The notes beneath the pieces are model-generated. The model was not told the DNA's origin. It worked only from the letters and a program-made list of their open reading frames with translations, and searched no databases. From Kocuria varians (GTDB taxonomy: Bacteria; Actinomycetota; Actinomycetes; Actinomycetales; Micrococcaceae), in NCBI RefSeq assembly GCF_006539885.1, contig NZ_BJNW01000013.1:1-64000 (forward strand): DNA of 64,000 nucleotides, given 5' to 3'. This document shows, one piece after another, positions 17,368 through 24,340 of this stretch; positions within the stretch are counted from its first letter, which is position 1, and every line of letters begins with the position of its first letter. The position numbers and the translations under genes were made by a program.

Positions 17368-18330
17368 TCAGGAAATCGTGCGCACCGTAATCTGGCGGGC
17401 GAACTTCTCGATGGTCGTGCGGTTGCCCGTGCCCAGTCCGCGCCGTGCCACGTTGAGGGCACCGGCGGAGGCCCCGAGTGCCACGGCGTCCACGAGGTCC
17501 AGGCCGCGGGCCAGCCCCACCGAGATCCCCGCGGTCATGGAGTCCCCGGCGCCGCGGTGGTCCAGCGGGGTGATCGACGGGGCGGAGACCTCCCGCACGG
17601 AGTCCGCCGTCACGAGCAGCGCGGGGTCCTTGGCGCGCGAGATGACGACGGCGCCGGCGCCGCGTTCGAGCAGCGCACGTCCCGCGCCCACCAGGGACTC
17701 GGGGGTGTCGTCCGAACCGAGGTCCAGGTCCCGCACCTCCTCGTGGCTGATCTTCAGCACGTCCACCTTCGCCTCCACCGCGGCGAGCGCGGGTGCCCCG
17801 CTGAGGTCCGCCACGACCGTGGTCCCGGCGTCCCGGGTGTCACGGATGAGACGGCCGAAGAACGCGGCCGGCACCACGTCCCCCGGTTCCGCCCCCGTGA
17901 CGGTCAGGACGTCCGAGGCCAGCGCGTCCACGAAGGCCGTTCCGTAGAGGTCGTCCAGCTCGTGGCGCGAGAGCTCCGGCGGGGGCATGTGGGCCACGGT
18001 CTCCCGGTCCTCGCCCCGCAGGTCGTACACGTAGCCGCCGTTGCCGTAGCCGTAGCGCACCGCGTTGACCTGCATGCCCAGCCCGTCCAGCATGGAGCGG
18101 ATCAGGGCGCCGAGCTCCCCGCCGAAGGGCCCGCTCACGGACACGTCCGTGCCCAGGGAACTCGCCATGCGCGCCACCCACAGCCCCTGTCCACCCGGGT
18201 GCATGTGCACGTCCGACTCGTGGGGGCTGCGGTTGCGGTACGCCGCGGGCTCCGTGATCTCGGTGATCAGCAGCGGCGTGGGAACCAGGACGGAGAGGCG
18301 CGGCTTCGCGCCGGAACGGGTGTCGGTCAC
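17368..18330 (-). CDS. PfkB-family sugar kinase
   Basis: This is a 320-residue ribokinase/1-phosphofructokinase-fold protein. It has the glycine-rich GGQGLWVARMASSLG substrate/dimer region and the C-terminal PLDHRGAGDSMTAG signature with the catalytic aspartate (GAGDS). The N-terminal PTPLLITEIT and HMHPGGQG resemble the tagatose-6-phosphate/1-phosphofructokinase branch. The substrate cannot be fixed from the sequence. It stands alone with surE 46 bp downstream on the same strand. Confidence 0.88.
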   Translation of the reverse strand: MTDTRSGAKPRLSVLVPTPLLITEITEPAAYRNRSPHESDVHMHPGGQGLWVARMASSLGTDVSVSGPFGGELGALIRSMLDGLGMQVNAVRYGYGNGGYVYDLRGEDRETVAHMPPPELSRHELDDLYGTAFVDALASDVLTVTGAEPGDVVPAAFFGRLIRDTRDAGTTVVADLSGAPALAAVEAKVDVLKISHEEVRDLDLGSDDTPESLVGAGRALLERGAGAVVISRAKDPALLVTADSVREVSAPSITPLDHRGAGDSMTAGISVGLARGLDLVDAVALGASAGALNVARRGLGTGNRTTIEKFARQITVRTIS

Positions 18331-18391
18331 GCACGAAAACTACCCCACACGGGTGCTGGTGAACAGGACGGGGAGGTGCCACGATGGTGGG

Positions 18392-18871
18392 ATGAACGCC
18401 ACCGCACCCATTCGCATCGTGGAGGGTCAGGCGGCCAGCGAGCACACGCTCCGCGCCCTGGGCTCGTACTTCAGCGAGCTGGACCACCGGATCGACGGCG
18501 GCTTCGACCCCGAGCTCACGGAGGTCACCCGCCCCGAGGACGTCACCCCGCCCCACGGCGACTTCCTCCTCATGACGGACCTGGTCACCGGGGAGGTCAT
18601 CGCGTGCGGCGCGGTCCGCCGGATCGACGACGACCGCGTGGAGCTGCGCCGGATCTGGGTCACCCCCGAGCACCGCGGCAAGGGCCACGCCCGCACGCTG
18701 GTGCGCGCCCTGGAGAACAAGGTGCGCTCCTTCGGCGCCGGCACGGCCGTGGTCTCGCTGAACCCCGAGATGACCGAGGGCATCGCCATGTTCCGCAACC
18801 GCGGCTACGAACCCGTGGAGTCCTTCCATGAGGCCACCACGGCGTCGGTGTTCCTGGCCCGCACGCTGTAG
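18392..18871 (+). CDS. GNAT family N-acetyltransferase
   Basis: The product has 159 residues. The acetyl-CoA-binding motif A appears as VELRRIWVTPEHRGKGHARTLV (the R/Q-x-x-G-x-G/A loop in HRGKGHA), preceded by the strand GEVIACGAVRRI and followed by GIAMFRNRGYEPVES. The acceptor is unknown. The ATG at 18392 is one of two close ATGs; the other at 18384 is out of frame. It is convergent with the ChaB-like gene. Confidence 0.88.
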   Translation: MNATAPIRIVEGQAASEHTLRALGSYFSELDHRIDGGFDPELTEVTRPEDVTPPHGDFLLMTDLVTGEVIACGAVRRIDDDRVELRRIWVTPEHRGKGHARTLVRALENKVRSFGAGTAVVSLNPEMTEGIAMFRNRGYEPVESFHEATTASVFLARTL

Positions 18872-18911
18872 GGGCGAGCCTTCCGGCGCGGGCGACGACG
18901 ACGGCGCCCCG

Positions 18912-19331
18912 CTACTTCCGCGCGTCCCTCGTCCTCTTCTCGTTTGCGGCTTCAATGGCCCGCACCAGTTCCTCTTTCGTCATCTCCGAGCGCCCCTGCA
19001 CGTCCAGCTCCTGGGCGATCCCGTAGAGGTGCTCCTTGCTCGCGTTGGCGTCCACGCCCCCGGCGGTGTCCTCCGAGTTCAGCCCGCCCTTCTCGGCGCG
19101 GGCGTCCGACGGGCCGTTCTCCTCCTTGGGCTCCCAGTGGTCCCCGACCTTCTCGTGGGTGTGCTTCACCGCGGACCAGGCAGTGCGCGCGGCCCGGGAG
19201 TCGTCGTGGTACTCCTCCTCCGCGGCGTCCCAGGTCTGCGCGAAGGTGTCCTGCGCCTTCTCGTCCGAGCGCCGCAGCGTGGACGGGATCTCGTCCTGGC
19301 GTGCGCGGCCGTCCTTGTTCGCCTTGGGCAT
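18912..19331 (-). CDS. ChaB-like protein with a C-terminal Rho-N/SAP-like helix-extended domain
   Basis: The product has 139 residues. Residues about 13-67 match the ChaB cation-transport-regulator fold: IPSTLRRSDEKAQDTFAQ, then AAEEEYHDD and TAWSAVKHTHEKVGDHW. Residues about 100-135 (KEHLYGIAQELDVQGRSEMTKEELVRAI) look like a Rho N-terminal or SAP-type nucleic-acid-binding helical hairpin. The fusion is common in actinobacteria and the role is unknown, perhaps stress-related. An AGGAGG ribosome binding site precedes the ATG at 19331. Confidence 0.85.
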   Translation of the reverse strand: MPKANKDGRARQDEIPSTLRRSDEKAQDTFAQTWDAAEEEYHDDSRAARTAWSAVKHTHEKVGDHWEPKEENGPSDARAEKGGLNSEDTAGGVDANASKEHLYGIAQELDVQGRSEMTKEELVRAIEAANEKRTRDARK

Positions 19332-19435
19332 CGTGGCCTCCTGGGGTCTTCCGGTCGTCGAGGACACCCCCAATTTTAGAAACGACGACGCCGCGCACCC
19401 CACCCTTTCGGGCCCGGCACCCGCGTACTGTGCGC

Positions 19436-19456
19436 CTTGAGCTGAATCCGCTCAAC
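19436..19456. promoter_or_regulatory. HAIR-like box (HspR site) upstream of hsp20
   Basis: CTTGAGC-N7-GCTCAAC matches the HAIR consensus CTTGAGT-N7-ACTCAAG with symmetrical changes. It lies upstream of the promoter and is consistent with HspR binding. No hspR gene is in the window. Confidence 0.7.
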
Positions 19457-19472
19457 TTTACTGCCCGGGGTA

Positions 19473-19501
19473 TTGGCACTCTCCGCACCGAGTGCTATCT
19501 T
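19473..19501 (+). promoter_or_regulatory. CIRCE-like element overlapping the hsp20 promoter
   Basis: TTGGCACTC-N8-GAGTGCTAT resembles CIRCE (TTAGCACTC-N9-GAGTGCTAA) but with a spacer of 8 rather than 9. The same bases give a good promoter: TTGGCA (19473-19478), 17 bp, TATCTT (19496-19501). HrcA binding here would occlude RNA polymerase. Confidence 0.75.
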
Positions 19502-19508
19502 TTTCGTA

Positions 19509-19529
19509 GTTGAGTCAAGGGGACTCAAG
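19509..19529. promoter_or_regulatory. HAIR box (HspR site) downstream of the hsp20 -10
   Basis: GTTGAGT-N7-ACTCAAG matches the HAIR consensus except for its first base. It lies just 3' of the -10 box, where bound HspR would block initiation or elongation. Confidence 0.85.
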
Positions 19530-19611
19530 AAACGTGAAAGCTCCACTTCCACGGGATGACAGGGCGGCGGGGCACATCACGGCGGTGTCCATCATGTAAG
19601 GAGCAACTCCC

Positions 19612-20088
19612 ATGGCTACTTTCGATCCGTTCTCCGAGGTCCAGAACTTCGCCAACCAGGTGCTCTCCAGCCGCAACGGCCTGGAGCAGATGCCCATGGA
19701 CCTCTACCGTCAGGGTTCCGACTACTACCTCGCGGCGGACCTGCCGGGCATCGACCCGTCCAGCGTGGACGTGGACGTCGACGGCCAGCTGCTGACCATC
19801 CGCGCCCAGCGCCGCCTGCCTTCCGCAGAGAAGGACACCAAGTGGATCGTGCGCGAGCGCCGCAACCACTCCTTCGTGCGCCAGCTGAACCTGGGCCAGG
19901 GCATCGACACCGAGAACATCACCGCCGCCTACGACAACGGCGTGCTCACGGTGCGCATCCCGGTCTCCCCCAAGTCCCAGCCCCGCAAGATCCAGGTGGC
20001 CACGGGTCAGGGCAACCAGGATAACGTGGTGCTCGAGCACGGTGGGAAGTCCGAGGACTCCTCCCCCGAGAAGGGCTCCGAGGACTGA
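19612..20088 (+). CDS. hsp20: Hsp20/alpha-crystallin small heat-shock protein
   Basis: This is a 158-residue small heat-shock protein. The alpha-crystallin domain spans about residues 30-125, with DYYLAADLPGIDPSSVDVDVDG, RERRNHSFVRQLNLG and the conserved ENITAAYDNGVLTVRIP (A-x-x-x-N-G-V-L motif). The C-terminal tail is acidic and disordered. It holds unfolding proteins during heat stress as an ATP-independent chaperone. AAGGAGCAACTCCC precedes the ATG. The upstream region combines a promoter with two HAIR boxes and one CIRCE-like box. Confidence 0.95.
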   Translation: MATFDPFSEVQNFANQVLSSRNGLEQMPMDLYRQGSDYYLAADLPGIDPSSVDVDVDGQLLTIRAQRRLPSAEKDTKWIVRERRNHSFVRQLNLGQGIDTENITAAYDNGVLTVRIPVSPKSQPRKIQVATGQGNQDNVVLEHGGKSEDSSPEKGSED

Positions 20089-20138
20089 CCTCGTGAACGG
20101 GCGGTGGTCCGGCACACGGACCGCGCTGTAGGACGAGC

Positions 20139-20170
20139 AAGGGCCCGCGGGAGTGATCCCGCGGGCCCTT
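20139..20170. terminator. bidirectional terminator between hsp20 and cdsA
   Basis: Perfect 14-bp arms (20139-20152 and 20157-20170) with a GTGA tetraloop end in AA/TT, between convergent genes. Confidence 0.85.
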
Positions 20171-20190
20171 CGTCACGTCCGGGGACAGCC

Positions 20191-21189
20191 TCAGCCCGCG
20201 AAGAAGAACCGCGTGAGGTGGAAGAACACCGGGGCCGCGAAGATCAGGGAGTCCATGCGGTCCAGGATGCCGCCGTGGCCGGGGATGAGCGTGCCGAAGT
20301 CCTTGATGCCGCGGTCCCGTTTGAGGCTGCTCATCACGAGCCCGCCCGCGAAGCCCAGGACGCACGAGAGCAGCGCGAGCCCGGCGGCCTGCCAGGGCGT
20401 GAACGGGGTGAGCCACCACAGGGCGGCGCCGAGCGTCGTCGCCGAGAGGATGCCCCCCACGAACCCCTCCCACGTCTTGTTGGGGCTGACGGTGGGTGCG
20501 ATCCGGTGCCGCCCCAGGGTCTTGCCCCACAGGTACTGCAGGACGTCCGAGCCCTGGACGACGACCACCAGGAACAGCAGCAGCGCACCCGCCTCCGCGC
20601 CGCCGGAGCCCACGGGGGAACCGTCCGCGGCGGCCTTGCCCTCCCGGAACACCACCGGAAGCTGCAGCACGGCCGGGAGGTAGCTCAGCGCGTACACGCA
20701 CACCATGAGCCCCCACTGGCTCAGCGCGGCCCTGTGGAGGAACGAGTCCGTGCGCCCGGACAGCGCCAGCAGCACCGGCAGGAAGAGGAACGCGTAGACC
20801 GGGATGAAGATGGCGTACATGCCGTACCAGTGCTGCCACAGGAACCAGAAGTGCAGGGGGCTCAGCACGGCCATGATCCACACCATCACGCGGGTGTCCC
20901 GCTCGCCGCGGGGCATGAGGTCCGCGAACTCGCGCATGGCCACCAGGGACAGCGCCAGGAACAGCAGCACCACCACGGTCTCCCCGAGGGCGAGGCTGCC
21001 CACGAGCACCCCCGTCATGATCCACCACGCGAAGATCCGCTGCCGCACGTTGAGCAGCGTGGCCCGCAGCCCGTCCGAGCGGGTGCGGCGGTACATCACC
21101 TCCGCAACCACGGTGGCCACCACGAGGAACGCGAGCAGTCCCAGGACCAGCCGCAGACTCTCCGGGCCGAGCAGCCCCACGGTCGGCAC
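20191..21189 (-). CDS. cdsA: phosphatidate cytidylyltransferase (CdsA family)
   Basis: The 332-residue integral membrane protein has about eight hydrophobic helices. It contains the family signature near its C-terminus: SSLKRDRGIKDFGTLIPGHG, then GILDRMDS, including the catalytic Lys-Asp pair and the metal-binding aspartates. It makes CDP-diacylglycerol from phosphatidate and CTP. It starts 3 bp after the stop of the CDP-alcohol phosphatidyltransferase gene, so the two form an operon that would supply and use CDP-activated lipid. It could be a paralogue rather than the essential copy. Confidence 0.9.
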   Translation of the reverse strand: MPTVGLLGPESLRLVLGLLAFLVVATVVAEVMYRRTRSDGLRATLLNVRQRIFAWWIMTGVLVGSLALGETVVVLLFLALSLVAMREFADLMPRGERDTRVMVWIMAVLSPLHFWFLWQHWYGMYAIFIPVYAFLFLPVLLALSGRTDSFLHRAALSQWGLMVCVYALSYLPAVLQLPVVFREGKAAADGSPVGSGGAEAGALLLFLVVVVQGSDVLQYLWGKTLGRHRIAPTVSPNKTWEGFVGGILSATTLGAALWWLTPFTPWQAAGLALLSCVLGFAGGLVMSSLKRDRGIKDFGTLIPGHGGILDRMDSLIFAAPVFFHLTRFFFAG

Positions 21190-21192
21190 GGC

Positions 21193-21855
21193 CTAGCCCC
21201 GTGCCCGCAGCTCGCGGGCGGTGGCACCGAGCCGGGTGACTGCGGTGACCGCGCAGCCCGCGACGACCACCACGAGCGTGAGCCACAGGACGATCCCCGG
21301 GTGCCAGCCCAGCACCGGCTCGAACAGGCTGACCAGGATGCCGCCCATGAGCACCCACATGCGCCGCTGCTTGGGCAGGATCCCACCGAACTGCTGGGCG
21401 CAGCCCAGGCTCACGCCGAGCGTGCGCACGTAGGCGGTGAACACCGCGAGGGTCCCGGCGAGCCAGCCGAGCGTCACGCCCCCGGCCACGGACGACGCCG
21501 CCCAGCCGGCTCCCACGAACAGGGCCAGGTCCGAGAGCCGGTCCGGTACCTCGTTGTACAGGTCCCCGGTGGGCGTCCGCAGCCCGCCCTCGACCGCGAG
21601 CATCCCGTCCAGCATGTTGCACAGCAGACGCAGCGGGATGCAGACCGCGGCGAGCAGCAGGGCGACGGTGCGCAGGGCGCCGTCCGCGTGGCCCGCGACC
21701 ACCAGGCACCCGGCGCCCACCAGTGCCGTGACCACGGACGCCACCGACACGTGGTTCGGGCGGATCCCGGTGCGCTGCAGCGCCGAGGCCGCGGCGGTCG
21801 CCCACCCGGCGCTGCGCTGCGGAATGGGTCGGCGCAAGGGGCCGGTGGGGGTCAT
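21193..21855 (-). CDS. CDP-alcohol phosphatidyltransferase
   Basis: The product has 220 residues with about six membrane segments. The catalytic region NMLDGMLAVE...GDLYNEVPDRLSD contains the DG-x2-A and D-x3-D elements of the CDP-OH-P-transferase motif; the usual Ala-Arg is Ala-Val here, as in a YnbA-like subgroup. It should transfer phosphatidyl groups from CDP-diacylglycerol to an alcohol that I cannot identify. The ATG at 21855 follows GAGGAG. The next gene downstream, cdsA, provides its likely substrate. Confidence 0.85.
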   Translation of the reverse strand: MTPTGPLRRPIPQRSAGWATAAASALQRTGIRPNHVSVASVVTALVGAGCLVVAGHADGALRTVALLLAAVCIPLRLLCNMLDGMLAVEGGLRTPTGDLYNEVPDRLSDLALFVGAGWAASSVAGGVTLGWLAGTLAVFTAYVRTLGVSLGCAQQFGGILPKQRRMWVLMGGILVSLFEPVLGWHPGIVLWLTLVVVVAGCAVTAVTRLGATARELRARG

Positions 21856-22047
21856 GACGCTCCTCGTCTCGTGGACTTCTTCTCGGGCTCTTCTTCTCGT
21901 GCTCATCGGCGCGGGCATTGGGCCTGGGCTCTCAGATGTATTTTCATGAATCATCTGCACTGTGAGTATGCGGCAACAGTGACACGGCGGCGAGTCCGTG
22001 GGGTTGGATATCCACAAGAAGACGACGAACGACACCGGGAGACCGCC

Positions 22048-22653
22048 ATGCTCAGCAGCCGACGACGCCATCGCAGGGAGCGCGGACACGCGGCGTCCAG
22101 GGCGGAGCACGCTCTTGCCGCGGCGTGGGGGTTCGCGGAGGCGACCGGGTTCTTCATCGTCCCGGACGTGTGGCTCTCCGCGGTGGCCATGCGCAGCGTC
22201 GGCCGGGGGCTGTCCTGCGTGGGCTCCGCGACCGCCGGGGCGGTGCTCGGCGGCGCCGTGATGCACCGCTGGGGTGCGCGCGTCCCGGCCCGCCGCTCCG
22301 CGAGCGTGCTGTCCCGGCTGCCCGCGGTCTCCCCCGCGATGATCACCCGCGTGGAACGCGAGATGCCCGCCCACCGCTACACCGCCGTGCTGCTCGGACC
22401 GCTGCGGGGCACTCCCTACAAGCTCTACGCCCGCGCCGCCGGGCTGCAGGGAGACCCGCTTCTGCCGTTCCTCGCGTGGTCCGTCCCCGCCCGGGCACCG
22501 CGGTTCGTGCTGGTCACCGCCGGGGTCGGCGGCCTCTCCGAGCTGCTCAGGACCCGCTGCCCGGGACTCCCCGAGGGCACCCGGTGGGCGGTCTTCGCAG
22601 CCGGGTGGACGGCGTTCTACGCGTGGTACTTCCGCACGGTGGGCCGGGACTGA
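22048..22653 (+). CDS. membrane protein with a DedA/YqaA-like (VTT-type) core
   Basis: The 201-residue protein has a basic N-terminus (SSRRRHRRERGH). Membrane segments include WGFAEATGFFIVPDVWLSAVAM, a Gly/Ala-rich helix (SATAGAVLGGAVMHRWG) and FLAWSVPARAPRFVLVTAG. The Pro-Asp after the first helix and the Gly-rich second helix recall SNARE-associated/VTT proteins, but the match is weak. I infer only a small inner-membrane protein. GGGAGA lies 8 bp before the ATG. It is divergent from the phosphatidyltransferase gene. Confidence 0.72.
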   Translation: MLSSRRRHRRERGHAASRAEHALAAAWGFAEATGFFIVPDVWLSAVAMRSVGRGLSCVGSATAGAVLGGAVMHRWGARVPARRSASVLSRLPAVSPAMITRVEREMPAHRYTAVLLGPLRGTPYKLYARAAGLQGDPLLPFLAWSVPARAPRFVLVTAGVGGLSELLRTRCPGLPEGTRWAVFAAGWTAFYAWYFRTVGRD

Positions 22654-22797
22654 CAGTCCGCTCCCCTGCCGGGCCACACACGTGCAGCCCAGTCCGACGA
22701 GGCCCGCGGCGCATCTGCACGATCTGGAACGCGTCCGGCGCGGGCGGGCTTTCCCGCACCGCGCGCCGGCGTGGAGCCCCGGAACGACGTCGCCGCG

Positions 22798-24294
22798 TCA
22801 CGCCAGGTAGCGCGCCCGCACCTCCTCCGGCAGCATCCCGCCGCCGGTCAGCCAGGCCATGTGGGTCGCGGTCGGCGGCACGGTTCGCGCGGTCGCGGTC
22901 GTCTCGGCTGCGCCCGTCTCCGGCGCGACGCCCGCGGACCCGCCCGTCCCCGGGTCGGCGGCGTGCCCCGGAAGGCCGCGCGCGGCGTCGTCGTCCCCCG
23001 TGCCAGCGCCCGCCACCCGGCGGACCGACTCGAGGGCGGCCGCCGCGGACGGCTCCACGACGATGCCCTCGGCCGCGTTCAGGGCCCTGACCTGCGCGAG
23101 CATCTGCTCGTCGGAGGCGGTGACGTACCCGTCCACCAGGCCCTGCACGGCGCGGCCCACGAAGCCGGAGGGCCGCCCCACCGCGAGGCCGTCCGCGACG
23201 GTGCGGGTGGTGAGGCCCAGCTCGGCGACCGAGACGGTGTCGTGCCGGCCCGTGCGGACTCCCAGCAGCATGCACGGCGCCTGGGTGGGCTCCACGAACA
23301 CGCAGTGCACGGCGTTGCCGAACTCACGCTTGAGGCCGTAGGCCACGCCGCCCGGGGCGCCGCCGATCCCGCACGGCAGGTGCACGCACAGGGGGTGCTC
23401 CTCGTCCACGGCGATCCCCTGCTCGCGCAGCTGCCGGGCCACGCGGGCGCCCGCCACGGCGTAGCCGGCGAAGAGGCTCAGGGAGTGCTCGTCGTCCACG
23501 AAGTGCACGGTGTCGTCCGCCTCGGCGGCGGCCCGCCCGGCCGCCACGGCCTCCGTGTAGTCGGTGCTGTGCTCCACGACCTCCACGCCGCGCGAGCGCA
23601 GGAGGTCCTTCTTCCACTGCTGCGCGTGCGTGGACATGTGCACGGTGGCCTGCAGCCCCAGGGCTGCGGAGATGATGCCGATCGACATCCCCAGGTTGCC
23701 GGTGGAGCCCACCACCACGCGGTGCGCGGCCATGAGCTCGCGGAACGGGGCCGTGGCGAACACGGAGTGGTCGACGACGCCGCCCGCGGGCAGCGGTGCA
23801 TCGGCACCGGTCTGCGCGGGGAGCGGAGCGTCGGGAACGGCCAGCAGCCCGTGCGCCACGGCGAGGGACTCCGCGTACTGCAGCACCTCGTGCACCCCGC
23901 CGCGCGCCTTCACGGAACCGCTCACGGGCAGGATGTCGTCGCGCTTGAGCAGCACCCGCCCGGCCTCCGGGGCCTCGGCCGCACGCCAGGCGGACGCCTC
24001 CTGCACGGGCGACTCGATGAGCCCACCCGCCGCGGCGGTGTCCGGGAACGTGGCGGCGATCCAGGGGCGGAATCGTTCCAGGCGCGCGGCGGCATTGGCC
24101 ACGATGGCCGGGTCCACGCCGGAGTCCTCCAACCCACGGGAACTGTCCCCGGCCGCGGGGTTCCACCAGGTGAGGGGCTCCTCGCGGGCCAGCCGGTCGA
24201 CGAGCGGGTCCGCGAGCAGGGCGGCGTCGCCCGCGGGCACGGCGTCGGCTGCCGGCGTGGGGCGGGCGGACGGTTCGGCTCCGTGAGTGGTCAT
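22798..24294 (-). CDS. dsdA: D-serine ammonia-lyase (DsdA)
   Basis: This 498-residue fold-type II PLP enzyme has the Schiff-base lysine in SGSVKARGGVHE, the phosphate/carboxylate loop GSTGNLGMSIG and the glycine loop LPCGIGGAPGG. It deaminates D-serine to pyruvate and ammonia. Near the C-terminus, about residues 416-470 form a Gly/Ala/Thr-rich insertion before the conserved THMAWLTGGGMLP ending. It begins GTGDDDAARG, encoded by a motif copy at 22982-22995. A second motif copy (23773-23783) is read antisense as GGVVDH. It starts 46 bp after qsuB and may be cotranscribed. Confidence 0.92.
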   Translation of the reverse strand: MTTHGAEPSARPTPAADAVPAGDAALLADPLVDRLAREEPLTWWNPAAGDSSRGLEDSGVDPAIVANAAARLERFRPWIAATFPDTAAAGGLIESPVQEASAWRAAEAPEAGRVLLKRDDILPVSGSVKARGGVHEVLQYAESLAVAHGLLAVPDAPLPAQTGADAPLPAGGVVDHSVFATAPFRELMAAHRVVVGSTGNLGMSIGIISAALGLQATVHMSTHAQQWKKDLLRSRGVEVVEHSTDYTEAVAAGRAAAEADDTVHFVDDEHSLSLFAGYAVAGARVARQLREQGIAVDEEHPLCVHLPCGIGGAPGGVAYGLKREFGNAVHCVFVEPTQAPCMLLGVRTGRHDTVSVAELGLTTRTVADGLAVGRPSGFVGRAVQGLVDGYVTASDEQMLAQVRALNAAEGIVVEPSAAAALESVRRVAGAGTGDDDAARGLPGHAADPGTGGSAGVAPETGAAETTATARTVPPTATHMAWLTGGGMLPEEVRARYLA

Positions 24295-24340
24295 GAAGTC
24301 ATCATGGCGTGCGCACGGTGGGAAGGGTCAAGCCGCCCGC

